Shown one piece after another: positions 1 to 16,489 of a stretch of DNA of 64,000 nt. The notes under the pieces were generated by a model. It had not been told where the DNA came from, did not search any database, and saw nothing but the letters and a program-made list of their open reading frames with translations. The first letter of the stretch is position 1. The number at the start of each line of letters is the position of its first letter. This DNA comes from Hygrophila difformis (Eukaryota > Streptophyta > Magnoliopsida > Lamiales > Acanthaceae), in contig JAOANR010000013.1 of NCBI GenBank assembly GCA_030278955.1, positions 42,444,191 through 42,508,190 of the forward strand. Reading direction: 5' to 3'. A program made the position numbers and the translations under genes.

Positions 1-2600
1 ATTATATTAAGTTAAATGTTTTGTGTTCGAATCCATTGAAGTTGTTTTGCCCAAGTTGAACTATGCTCGTGCTCGAACTTAACAAAAACCTACTTCCACA
101 CAGTTCTTACATACATATCTACTTTTGTTGTATTTAAAATTTATGTTGGTCTATTTGTTGGTATGCTTCATCTCTATAGTGGATTAGTGGTTGCAACAGA
201 GAACTTGTGGTTTATTTGGAGTTTGGCTCGTGTATCTAAGAACATGGCTTACAGCCTTTATAAGTTATCGTATGGTGGAAGATTGATGTGTTGGCGTCTT
301 GAAAATATCTTGCGGTTTGCTGTTCGGATTTTCTGGAAATTTTCTTTTCATCTTCTGTAAAATCTGAGTTAATATTTTAAATCCTCATGTTACGTAGATG
401 TGTTTCGATATAAATAACATAAAAAACGGACATCCGATGACAAAGTTATGAGCATTTTGAAATTTATCGTGTTCTTGGCAAAGATCTGTGATTTTCCACC
501 ATTTTTATCTTCTTCCTTTCATCAAGTAATTGCATAATTCAAATCCTTGGGTTTGAGGTTCATGGCAAAATAGAGTAGAGTAGTTTAAGTCGAAATATAT
601 AGGAATCTGCATTTGGTTTTTGTGTTTGAACTGTGGATTATTTACATGTTTAAAAATGGAATACCGTCACGTTTTATGGGTAGTTAACTAATACCACTCT
701 ACTCACTAAGCACAAATACACACGTGTAATGTCCTGCCCTCTATTCTTTTTATATTATGTGCATATACATAATAGTTTTTAAAAATACTAGATGTTGCTT
801 TCTAAATTGCAATTAAGGAGATATTAAAAATTAAAAAATGGCCACTAATATCGGAATCAATGTATCAGTTGCTACAAACTTGTAAAATATTTCTTTATCA
901 GATGCTTTGTGAATTTAATTGTTTGTCTAAATTAAAAACTACTCCACTTTATGTGTATGAATAGAAATGATATGTATAATGGGATGGTTGGTAAGGATAC
1001 TCTTTTTGATGTAGTTTCATAGGATTTTTGTATTATTGCCATGGTCTGTGTTCATAGTTGAGTAGAACTATAAAGTTGAACCGAACCTTAGGCATATGTT
1101 CAGGCATGCATTTTCTTTTCTGTGTGGAATGCTTTATTCCTGCTAATACTTTTTTAGGGAAGATAAGTGAAGTGCTTGTGTCTTATTTCTTTCTTACTTT
1201 CTTTCCTCTCTCTCTCTCAACTCACACTGGTTTTGGGATGTACTACCCTGAACTCACATCTCTTGAATGCCTTATATTTAGTCATCTTGCACATCTTTTT
1301 ATTTTTTTGGTGTGAACGGTTAGTTTGGTTATGACCTAGTTGTTAGTGGTTTATCTTGGTTTTACCCCTCACTTGATTTTCTGAACTCTTTTTGAATTTG
1401 ATTAATAGCACATACATAATCAGTTGGACTTGATTTAGTATGTTGTAGATATGTTCTGTGGACCTTATTGTTATGGTGTGTCTAGAGTGAGAATGTTGGA
1501 TGGAGGTGCACATTGATTGGAAATGAAAGATAAGAATGCGCGCCTAAAGTGGTTTGTCATGTTTCTTGGAGCTGGGTCTAGATAAATATCCCAATATCTA
1601 AGTACAAATAGGGATACATCTGTTTATATTAAAAGGAAAAGAAGATGTAGAATGAATAAATGATTCGTTGGTAATGATTACTTGGTTTGAGTGTAGCTTT
1701 GAATACCAATTATCTTTCTTTATCTTTATGTTGATGAAAGCCAGTTTAAATTCCTATTTATTTCTGTGTTATCACTCTTAGTCGTTGGAGATGCTCCACC
1801 CCTGCTCATTACAGCTTGTACAGTGGCTGATTGCATAATTATAATGCCTTTATGAACGTCATATGGTAATCATGCTCATCATCCTGGCCATTTCTCGTTT
1901 TTTAATTGATATCATACATGGATAAAGTAAATTATTGATATGGGCAAGTTTTAAACTTTATAACATAACCCAACCACCCAGGTAATTGGCAGTCTTCAAC
2001 TCCTATTGTCGTAATTATTATTATTATTCAGAATGTTAGAATGTATATTAATAACAACCTCTGGATAGTTGTTGGATGACAATTCCAGTGGTATGAAACA
2101 ATATCTCTTTCCACATAGACAAATGGAAAAGTAAAAAAATTAAAATCGTAGAGTACGTTGTAAGAACAAGTTAATTTTTTCAGAGACCAAGAACGAGTAA
2201 CTTTTAAAATGTGGAATGAACAAGAACCATAATTTTAGGTGTGTGGTTTTCGGGTAAAGGTTATATTAGAAAACATGCAAAATTCATCAGGTGTTACATG
2301 GAGTAATGTCAGGTATGGTTGATGGAACCCAAACCCTTAATGTATTATTGAGCACTCGCTAGTGTTATTTAATCCTTCCACTGTTTACATCTATTTTCAG
2401 GTTGAATGATAGCTTCACTGTTTACATCTACTTTATTTCTTCATGTTCAGGGATTTTTCTTATTATGCCCTGCCAAGCTTATAATTTGTTACCTAAAGCA
2501 AATATTTATCGGTCAAAATTAGCACATGCAAAAAGCAGGAACATGGTCTTTGCAATTTTAGCTATGTTGTCGTAACTCCTAAGATTGAGTGGCTTATTAT
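1..2600. other. AT-rich region, no gene recognised
   Basis: No open frame here resembles a known family on either strand, and the short ORFs have the composition of random AT-rich plant DNA. It could be intron or 3' flank of a gene lying to the left; nothing visible decides this. Confidence 0.4.
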
Positions 2601-2638
2601 TATGTTCTGTGACATTATCTGATTCATCAATGAACTCG

Positions 2639-2689
2639 TTGGACTGTCGGGTTCAAGATGAAGGACCTCTATGTGATCTTTTGTGGTCT
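2639..2689 (+). pseudogene. Short remnant resembling a PPP-family Ser/Thr phosphatase
   Basis: One frame reads LDCRVQDEGPLCDLLWS. This resembles the conserved stretch of PP2A-type catalytic subunits that ends in the HEGPMCDLLWSDP motif. The expected next residues (DP, then the glycine-rich segment) are replaced by unrelated sequence. No other phosphatase block (GDxHG, GDxVDRG, RGNHE) is visible nearby. I read it as a relic exon piece or chance similarity. The match is short, so confidence is low. Confidence 0.3.
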
Positions 2690-2699
2690 AACATTATCT

Positions 2700-4950
2700 T
2701 TTCCAATTGCAGCTGGATGTTGATGAATGAGAGATGGGCAAAAGAATGGCGGGTCTTCATGACATACAAGCCCCTGTTTGGCGACCTATGTGGGCTGTGA
2801 TATTCTTTTCCTGTTTTAATTTTATGTTTTATGACATGTGAGATGTAACTTATCCCATAGAAATTCATTTTTCAGTCAACAAATTATAACTTATGCTGTT
2901 CTCATGTTTATTCAAAATGACTTTTTTGTGTTCTCGTTTTACTTCATCCCCTTTTTTAAGGTTTATTTCTCATCAATGGTCATATTGAGATTGTAAGGAA
3001 GGTGACTCATTTTTCTTGTTAATTATACGCACTCCCATCCCATGGGTAGGGAATTTTTTGATGGATGTGCAAACTTGGTCAAATTGCTTTTTCCTTTTGG
3101 TGCATATGGAATACTGAGATCAAAGTTTATACTTTCTTTGTGGATTGGTTATAGTTAGTATTATGTGTCAAATAGACCAGCAGTTCGTGTTTTTTTTTTC
3201 AAGTGCAATTCCATTACTGTTGTTTTTATTTGAAATCAGGAACTGTGGACTGTGCATTTTACTTGGAATTTTTTTAAATTCTACCCCATTCCCCAACTAT
3301 AAATTTGGGATACTTTTTTTTTTTTTAAAATTTTTTTATTCTCTTTTTTCCAAGTAGTATATTATATTTATAGCACTTTCATAAATTAAGTTAAGCACTT
3401 TCCATGTATATCTAAAAAGTAGGTTCTTCATTCAAATCAAAATCCCTTCGCATCGGACATTTTGGTGCGGTGTGACCTTCTATTTTACAAATTCTACACT
3501 TCTTCGGTCTATTTTACAAATCAAAACTTCTGAGATTTTTTGTTTTTCGATCGTTTACTATATGAGTTCTACCATTTATACTACAGTCCGGAAGGTGATA
3601 ATCACATTTACAAATTTGAATTGGAGGATAAACCGTCCAAATCGCAGCTCATTTAACAAAAACAAAAAATCTCGTCCAAATCCCGTCGAAATCGCGAGGA
3701 AAGAACAGAAAATCGCGATAGAAAACAGAAAAATCGTGTCCAGAATCTTCTACTCGAATGGCCATTCGAGTCCCACTCGCCACTCTATTGCCACTCGAAA
3801 GACACTCGAAGACACTCGAAACTACTCGGAACGAAGCGATTAGCACTCGCAATGCTACTATTGGCACTCGGACATGCCCATTCTGTCAGTTTGCATCCGG
3901 GCAAAAAAAGAGTTTCTTTTATAATGAGGGTAAAAATGATTTTTGCTATTTAAATGGGATGGAATCGTAAGAAACCCTATTTTTTAGATATTGTATTCCA
4001 ATCATTGTATTGTATGGAGTTTAATTAAAATCCAGTAATTTATGTATGCACCGACTTTTTAATCTCAACCTTTTCAATTTCACTCACAATGCCAGGCTGG
4101 TAAAATTCCTCTAAATAATACTTCTATAATCAGATCAAGTTTGAAATACATTATAGACGTTGATCAATTTTTAGACATTCATCCATATAAGTATCCGTAC
4201 AGAATTACATATGTCAAATACTATGAAATTTTAATACATTTCATTATATTCTACATTAAAGATCTTTCGCATTTATTTATTTAATTTTTGTTGAATTAAC
4301 GGATATTTCTATATTTTATTATATCCACGACTAATTCCTCGAGAATCTGGTGGGCATTAAAGGGTTGTTTCTCCAAAATAAAATTATGCATATACAAGTG
4401 TTGGAACCCGCTCTCGCATTTATTTTTCTTACTTGGTATCATTAATTTTGAAAGTTCTTGGATACATCATTATCACAAAAGGCTACAAGCAAAAGATAAA
4501 TGACTTCTGCCATATCTGTAGCTAAACATCTCCAACCGAGGACACTAAATATAAAACAAAAAATGTAGTAAGTGTCACATCAAATAATATTTTATCTCCA
4601 ACCGAAAATACTAAACTCAAACTCAAAAAAATATTCTATAGAATATTCTCTTTTAAACTCTTCAAATTCAAAAGAATAATTTTGGTGTGATGAACAATAC
4701 AAACTTAAATTTGAGTTTGAGTTACTGCAAAATGGGGAATAACGCATTTTGATTTTGTGTTTGCAGTATCATTGAACCAAAATCTACTTATTTTTTTGCG
4801 TTCTTGCGTTCGGTTGAAGATGTGGTTGCACATCATCCGGGGAAAACACTGTTCAATCTCCATGACGTGCAAACGCTTATAATGTCAGAATGACAATGCG
4901 CACGAGACACGTTAAAGTCTTGTTTATTGTTATTATTATTACTACAGTAG
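2700..4950. other. Intergenic DNA with a short CACTCG-rich patch
   Basis: No supported gene. Around 3,760-3,880 the sequence repeats CACTCG-like hexamers at irregular spacing, preceded at 3,690-3,740 by repeated AATCGCGA/AATCGTG-like words. This is a degenerate minisatellite; the 123-aa ORF across it has no domain character. Runs of T occur at 3,190-3,340. Confidence 0.45.
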
Positions 4951-5436
4951 TACTCCATCCGTCCCGCGAAAGTTGACGCGTTTCTTTTGGGCACGGTAAT
5001 TTATGTAGTGGGGTTTAATAGTTAAAATGTTGTAGGTATTTGTGTTTAAAATTTTAATGAATTTTCACTTTACTTATTGTTTAACTTTGACTTAATATTA
5101 TGGTAATGATTTAATTAGAAAAAAATATTCAAGTGTGGTCTTGTTAGAATCGTCTAGGTGTCTAGTTTTAGAATATATATTTTATATAATTTTTATTTGT
5201 ACCTATTTTGAGATATGGAGAATTAAAGAAATGTAAGAGATTTGTATAGAAAAATGAAAGTGTATTGGGAGTTGTGCAGAATAGTTAAAGTAATTATTTT
5301 TAATGGGTTTTTAGAAACCATTAAGATTCTAATTATATTTATATTAATTTAATTTATCTAAAAAAGGAAACGTGTCAAATTTCGTGGGACAGCTCAAAAA
5401 GGAATACGCGTCAACTTTCGCGGGACGGAGGGAGTA
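4951..5436. mobile_element. Stowaway-like MITE (Tc1/mariner type), 486 bp
   Basis: The left end TACTCCATCCGTCCCGCGAA and the right end, read in reverse, form matching terminal inverted repeats. The repeats continue inward as AAGTTGACGCGT on the left and its complement on the right. Both ends lie at TA dinucleotides, as expected for Stowaway/Tc1-mariner insertions, and there is no coding capacity. An inverted, truncated relative lies at 40,375-40,790 and more distant relatives at 10,979 and 12,681. Confidence 0.85.
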
Positions 5437-6086
5437 CTATTTATTAATCATTTTTTTATCTTCTATTTTTTTAAATAAATAATTGCCCTCGCGCACAGGA
5501 TGTCACTGCATTCCAATAGATCATCCATCTATTCAACACATAAATAAAAAAAAAAAATAGTAGTAGTAGTATTTATTTCAGCTGAACGAGAACTCGGCCC
5601 ATCATTTAATGGGCCTCATTTAGCCCAAAAGGTACCACAATGGGCCTAGTCTCTGTCCGCCTGGTCCACAATTCAAATTTTAACATTTCTATAGTGAATG
5701 CAAAAGTTAAAAATGATCATGGCCAATTGGCCATCATTCATTACATTATACATTTATACTTCTTATTAAATTAAATTAAATTTACAAGTAGTGAAAATGA
5801 GATAGTGTAGTGTTGAGTTGATGAATGAATCAAGAAAATATCCCCCCAAGATTATACATACATGAAATGATATTTGGAGAGTGGTGAAAGTCGATGGTAG
5901 TCATAGATTGGCCAATTTGTTATCCATTTCTCACAAGTGCCACTGCCTTCCCCTTTCAATCTCCTCCACCCAATTTCTCAATCCCCTCATTCTTCTTCCC
6001 TTCTCCAAATTTTCTCTTCTCTATCACCTCACTTCACTTTTCCTTCCCCCTCTTATTCTTGTTTTCTCACTTCTTAATAAACAAAC
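5437..6086 (+). promoter_or_regulatory. Upstream region of the FNR gene with TGGGCC motifs
   Basis: The 650 bp upstream of the FNR start codon hold three TGGGCC/GGCCCA words at 5,596-5,601, 5,610-5,615 and 5,641-5,646; the first two face each other. TGGGCC/T words are known as site II (TCP-binding) elements in promoters of plant organelle-related genes. A CT-rich stretch follows at about 5,940-6,060, typical of a plant 5' leader. Promoter function is inferred. Confidence 0.45.
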
Positions 6087-8435
<2,349 letters not shown>

Positions 8436-9008
8436 GTTTTGTTTCATCATGTTGTACAAAATATTAGCTACAATCATGATTTTCCCTCATGCTGGTCATG
8501 TGTATTTCCTACTATAATTTTTCCTTGTGGATGTTAATATTACTGCCATTCCATATATGAAAAGGAAGAATTTTTATTCATCAGAAATACACACAGAGAT
8601 GTTATATTCCCATGGATCCAAGTCATATTCATATTCATACATGTCCACAGATAATCTAATTCATTCACACCATATGGTAAAACAGCAAACCCTAAATGGC
8701 AAAACCAGATTTTGATTTTCCTACTACAATAATTTAGTTCAGTGCTCTGCTCTCCAATTAGGACAAAATGCAGTGCAAAATTTGGACAGGGGGTGTGGGG
8801 TGGGTCCAGTCGTTACAGCCCGAACCAGTGATTAGGAACGCCCACAATTTCAAGATTCGATTTTTTTGAAGTAAAATGATAGGGACAATACAAAAAGGGG
8901 GTGAAATTTTGTGGATAAGCTTCAGCCAAGAGTCTCTGTGTAGGCCACTGGTTGGAAAATTTTGCGGAATTCTTATTCCAGTTTCTGAATTCCGAACTCC
9001 GAAAGGGT
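8436..9008. other. FNR 3' flank and HHL1 promoter region
   Basis: This holds the FNR 3' untranslated region, with AT-rich sequence and AATATT/AATTTT-type signals after the stop, and the presumed HHL1 promoter and leader. I see no additional gene. Confidence 0.5.
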
Positions 9009-10354
9009 ATGGAGGTGGCGGCCATGTCGTCTTTGAATCCGCTGGTGAGGCTACCCTCGTCGAATGGTGACTCGCTAGTCGTCCGACACTCGCTATTTTC
9101 CACACGAGCTAATAACAAGCAGGGATTGCAATCGAAGCCGAAATCGAAATGGATGCCGATGGTGGTTGAAGCCAAGGGCAAGAAAGGAATGACGGCACGG
9201 CAGTATCAGCGGACGCCGCCGCCGCTCCCCAAACTTGAAGACGACGGAAACCCTAAATTCGTAATCTTTATTCGCATGGCCAGCGTTAGTTCCGAACCCT
9301 ATGAATTTCTCGATTCGTTCCTTGAAATTATTGGCAAGTTTTTGATGTGTTGGTGGCTGATCACATAATACAGGTGTACCTTTGGTATCCACTGAACATT
9401 GTAACTGGCGGAACAACTGCCAAGATCATGATTGCTGCCAAGGATAACTTTCTGGGGAAATATATTTATAAAGATACCCTGGCCAGGAATCTTGCAGCTG
9501 TTATTTACAAAGTCAGTCTCTTTTTTGCTCTTCAATTTTGGTTTCTTATATATGTCAATGTTTGGTGTATTTGCATACATAAAATAGTAGCCTAAGGGTT
9601 AAGGGTCTGTTCTGTATACGGAGCTGTAGCTATAGTTGCGGGAATGTTCAGACGAAGCAATTCTTTTACTAGTCGAATTAGGTTAGATTAAGGGGAAGCA
9701 ATTCCCTTTGCTGTAGAAATGTTCAGACCTTTTCGTGGAATGGTTATGGAACTCATGATTGGATTTTGTGTAGATTTAGGGGTAATTTTGTTGTTTGGAC
9801 AAGTAGTTACTCAGATTGTTGTCTGTGTGGTTTTGGAGCAGGACGAGAAGGAAATACAGAAAATGGCAGCTAAAACCTTTCGTGTGCTACGTTCTGCTAC
9901 AGAATTTCGATATGGCTACAAGATTGTGGTAATGCTGCTATGTCTACTTGCCTGTGGGATTTGGTTTCAGAAACAAATCCAACCTAAAACATGTCGTTTA
10001 CGTCTGTTTTCTGTTCTTAAAAATGCAGGAAAACAACAATTTGCGAGCTGCACTAGCAGCAAGCGATGTGATTGAGGTAACCTAATGCTTTCTAGTCGTG
10101 TTGTTCTCTTGTGTTCGAAAATGGTGCAGTTATTCGTTATGTACATCCTCATGACCTAATTATCTCGATTGGCCTTTTTGTACTTGTATTGTTGTTCCTG
10201 AAACTTTCAGCTACCGACCAAAGGGGAGCTCAAAACGGTTGTTGATAAAGTGAAGGATTTCTTTGGGGATGCCAAAGAGTCATTTGGGAAGATTTCATTC
10301 CTGAACTCGGGAGATGAATTGTCGCAAGAAGATTCGAAAGAAAAATCCAAGTGA
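9009..10354 (+). CDS. HHL1: HHL1-like chloroplast thylakoid protein (hypersensitive to high light 1)
   Basis: Exons: 9009-9284, 9374-9511, 9842-9928, 10029-10076 and 10211-10354; all GT-AG, all phase 0, about 230 aa. The N-terminus (MEVAAMSSLNPLVRLP) looks like a plastid transit peptide. The conserved core includes KGKKGMTARQYQR, NPKFVIFIRMAS, VYLWYPLNIVTGGTTAK and DEKEIQKMAAKTFRVLR, then a charged C-terminal tail. It matches Arabidopsis HHL1 as I remember it; that protein acts with LQY1 in repair of photodamaged photosystem II. A strong donor (GTGAGT) starts at 10,351 just before the stop. If it is spliced to an AG at 10,444, the protein would end three residues later at 10,457 instead. Both endings give nearly the same protein. 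Confidence 0.9.
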
Positions 10355-10978
10355 GTCGAATGAATGAATTGAACTCGTGGCAAAATTATCGACGGATCAT
10401 TGTTTCATAGCCTTCTAAGGACTAACACAAGAAATCCTCATCAGGGTGAACACTTGAAGAAAGCTCAAGGACATGATCGATGCTTTTTGTGTGTCAGCAA
10501 TTTTCACTTGGGACTAAATTGTCTGAATTTCAGTTTTGTGTACACGAGCATTTTGGTGTCAATCATCTTTGTTTATACTTCACTTTTCAGAGAAAAATGA
10601 AAATGGACACATTTAACCAAAATTATTGCTGCTTTCCCATGTTTTTTGAGCAATCTAGTGCTTTGGTATGTCTGGGAGATCTTGATTAATTTGTACTATG
10701 TGGTTCTCTCTCGAAATTAATTGATATGAACCAAGATGAATATGCTTTCTCTGTTTTTATGAATTTGCAATATTTATTTTGTTTATGCAATTCAATGCAC
10801 ATTTTTAACAATTAATATTTCACGTTGTGTAGAAATAAAATTTATAAAAATTTGATATTTTAAAACTACAAGATAAGATGATTCTAACAGGATCTCACTT
10901 GATCATATTTTTTTTCTATAACTATTGTATAAATATAAATCAAAGTTGAATAATGGATAGTGTAAAAAAAAATCAAAT
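10355..10978. other. HHL1 3' flank
   Basis: AT-rich 3' untranslated region and intergenic DNA. The small ORFs at 10,400-10,690 have no recognisable domain. Confidence 0.5.
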
Positions 10979-11076
10979 ACTCCCTCCGTGTCCATTGGGA
11001 TTTTATGTACTATTCACACTTACATTTTGACTTAAAGTTTTATCATAATTATACAAGTTAAAATATAGCCAAGTGA

Positions 11077-11462
11077 GATAGTCACGGGGCGCCGGGTCCG
11101 TATCGGGACTGCGGCGCGCCGAGTGGCTAATAGACTGATTCCCAGCACTATTCCGCCAAACGGTCCATCCGAAGGGTCGGGTTGGACAACATCATAGAGT
11201 TAATTTCGGAAACTATGAGATACTTCAATTTATATTACAACGGCAGACGAGCCCTGCAGTAACTGCACAACAAAGGAACAAAGATGTGGTTAGAGACCGA
11301 AAGGCCAGCTAGCCCACCCGAAGTGCCTTGCCGAGGGCACAACAGCAAGACGCTGCACAAAAGCTATACACGGCAACTAGGAAAGCAGTAAATAGGAAGC
11401 AGTAAACGGATAGGTGTCGGGACGGCGGGACAAGGGCAACCACCAGGAGGCCACCGGTCAAC
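11077..11462. other. GC-rich insert joined to the 18S fragment, origin unknown
   Basis: About 386 bp with clearly higher GC than its surroundings (for example GGGGCGCCGGGTCCG and GCGGCGCGCCGAG). It lies between the left half of the MITE and the 18S fragment. It is not the normal 18S continuation. It could be rDNA spacer, a retroelement piece or other filler; I do not recognise it. Confidence 0.5.
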
Positions 11463-11512
11463 ACTATGTCTGGACCTGGTAAGTTTCCCCGTGTTGAGTC
11501 AAATTAAGCCGC

Positions 11513-11580
<68 letters not shown>

Positions 11581-11589
11581 GGAACCCAA
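11463..11589 (-). rRNA. Fragment of nuclear 18S rRNA gene (about 127 bp)
   Basis: Read on the minus strand, this matches the conserved 18S region around GGAATTGACGGAAGGGCACC. It runs from GGGTTCC through GGCTTAATTTGACTCAACAC to CCAGGTCCAGACATAGT, where similarity stops abruptly. One G appears to be missing from the run of six G after GGGTTCC. It is a non-functional fragment, not an rRNA gene. Confidence 0.9.
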
Positions 11590-11727
11590 TCGTCTTGTAG
11601 TTTTTAAATATAAAATTTTTAGAATTTTTATTTGTACCAAACATGAGTTATTAATGGTTTAAAATATGTATTGTACTGCGTGCTGTGTGAGTCCGTAGGA
11701 AAAATAAAAAAACCAGAGAGAGTATGA

Positions 11728-12183
11728 GTATTTCACATTCACAAAAACGGAGGCAAATTTAGGTATAGCAAAGGGGTTGGGGTGGTTCATCCAAAACTTA
11801 AATTGCGTTGCCCTATGTTGGCTCTTTTTGTTTAGATCCGCCACTATATCCATTGCTTACACCAAAATTTGAAAAATGCAGAAATGCAGCAGCACGTTTC
11901 AACTCAGTAGTAGTAATTACTTACCAAACAACTTAAGATTAATGGCAACTACAAACATCATCGTACTCTCAAAAGCTCCAGATGTGTTTGCACCATAAAA
12001 CTTTAGAGCAATTGTCACAGAATGAATGATTATCTATCACAATCTCTAGAATCTCAAATTTCAATCTCTTGGGATTTAGTAGTTGCAACATAAGGCCAGG
12101 CAGGCTGATTGTTCTATACGATTGATATGACGCTCGATTTACTGATCCAGGCAGTACCAAAAGCTATGAGGCCAACTATTTCT
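11728..12183. other. Tail-to-tail intergenic region between HHL1 and UMP kinase
   Basis: No gene seen. The part next to 12,184 is presumably the 3' untranslated region of the UMP kinase gene on the minus strand. Confidence 0.5.
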
Positions 12184-14952
<2,769 letters not shown>

Positions 14953-16489
14953 TTTGCACAAACCAGAACAATTTATTTCAGGCTTTTTGGCACAATTGGC
15001 TGAGTTCCTTTTGAGGGTTTTAGCTTCAAAATAGGGGATAACAATTGTTGGAGGCGCAAGAGGTTGGGAAATTGGAATATGGGAATTGCCTGGATTTATC
15101 TGTTTTTGTCAAATAGTATATGTATGTTTTCTCACTTTGGGAGAGAGTCTACTCTCCCCAGGAGTGGTTTGGGGATTGCAAATTGGGAAATTGGAAACTT
15201 AGAGGATTTTGGTATTTGGGTTCAAAATTGAGGATAACGTTGGGGAGAAAATATCTGGTTGAAATTCCGAAATATCATATTCCGTTGGCATTTGTGATTT
15301 GCTACAAGCCCAAAAAAATAAAAATAAAAAATAAAAAATAAAAAATAAATTGAAAAGTTGATATTTTTGGCCCATTTAGTTACATTGGAGTATTAGAAAC
15401 CAAACAACACTGTAGACTGTTGTAGTAATATGAAGTATAGACATCTTCGCGCAGATTATATGGGGAAAAAGAATCATCTTGAAATACAACAACAGAAGAA
15501 TTTTATGCAACCACATGTAAGCATTAAACACGTGTTGTAAAATGACATGTACAAGAGTCGACCTAAAACGTTTAATTTAGTGATCTCAGTTGAAAAGTTC
15601 CTTGTCTTATTGATTGACAAAGATGATGTAATAATGAGAAGATGAGAATGGTTGAGAAGAATGAAGATGGCATAAGCATTCCTTTACCCACACCCACCAT
15701 CTTGAACGCCGGCAACGGCACCGGCACCGGCACCGGCCAGGCCAACGAGGAGTGGGAGGGGTGGGGACTCAAACTGAGAATGTCGGGAACAGGATGGAAG
15801 GACTTTTCTCTTTCTTTCTTCTTTTTAGCAACAAGTTTATTGCTTGTAATTGAATAAGCCAAGCCATTTAGGTGTCAATTTTTGGTAATCACACAATGCT
15901 AATGATATATTGGTACATAGGGTCCCATCTAATTTGCAGGATTGACACACTCTATATAATGGAAAATTTCACATTGGAGGTTAAGGCGTTTGAAAAACTC
16001 CATTTTTGTGAACTAGCTAATTCCTCAAAGTGGATTCAAGCCAGAAGAAACACCCAAAGCAAGCTGTTACTACGAGGAAAATAGATACATTAATAATGAC
16101 CACATAATAATCAAAACAAACAGCTGCTTTAACATTGCATTATCCTCCCATCCCCCCCAATGTTTTAGCATAGCAATTCTCAAATTATATATGCACGCGG
16201 ACAAAAGAAGTATGTATGTACATGTACAAATCCCTGGCTTACCTCTTTAAATAGTTGGTAATAAAAATAATAAAAGAACACATGTTCTCAAATGTAGATG
16301 ATATAAAGCTTCAAGCTCCCACCGAGGAGAATTGGTCGTGTAATAGGACAATATTCCATATCTGAAGTTTATGGATTTGAACTTCCCATCGAATTATGAA
16401 TGCAATCTTCCATATCAGGCCAAGAATAATACCATATCAAGACCATTCATAATTTCACCAGAAAGGATGATGCCAAGACGACGGATTGA
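14953..16489. other. UMP kinase promoter side and ATG16 3' flank
   Basis: Contains the presumed promoter of UMP kinase (reading leftward) and the 3' untranslated region of ATG16. An AAAAAT-type microsatellite lies at 15,308-15,348. An isolated GC-rich patch at 15,705-15,745 repeats ACCGGC four times inside open frames on both strands (71 aa plus, 96 aa minus). Neither protein resembles a family I know, so no gene is called. Confidence 0.45.

Larger units (their letters stand above)
10979..11727. mobile_element. Stowaway-related MITE split by a foreign insert
   Basis: The left part begins CTCCCTCCGTGTCCATTGGG and runs to AAGTGAGAT at about 11,076. The right part resumes at ATCGTCTTGTAG near 11,588 and ends near 11,727. 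The same two blocks are almost contiguous in the relative at 12,681-12,947 (AAGTGAGATCTTGTTAGAATCGTCT, described here as its first 9 and last 8 bases), showing that about 510 bp was inserted in the middle. Confidence 0.7.

Noticed and set aside
3472..3843. 123-aa open frame in the left intergenic region
   Set aside because: Its C-terminal half is the translation of a CACTCG-type repeat and its N-terminal half has no domain character; no splice or promoter context supports it.
8813..9416. Minus-strand frames of 107-122 aa opposite HHL1 exon 1
   Set aside because: They are antisense shadows of the HHL1 coding exon; the plus-strand gene explains the openness.
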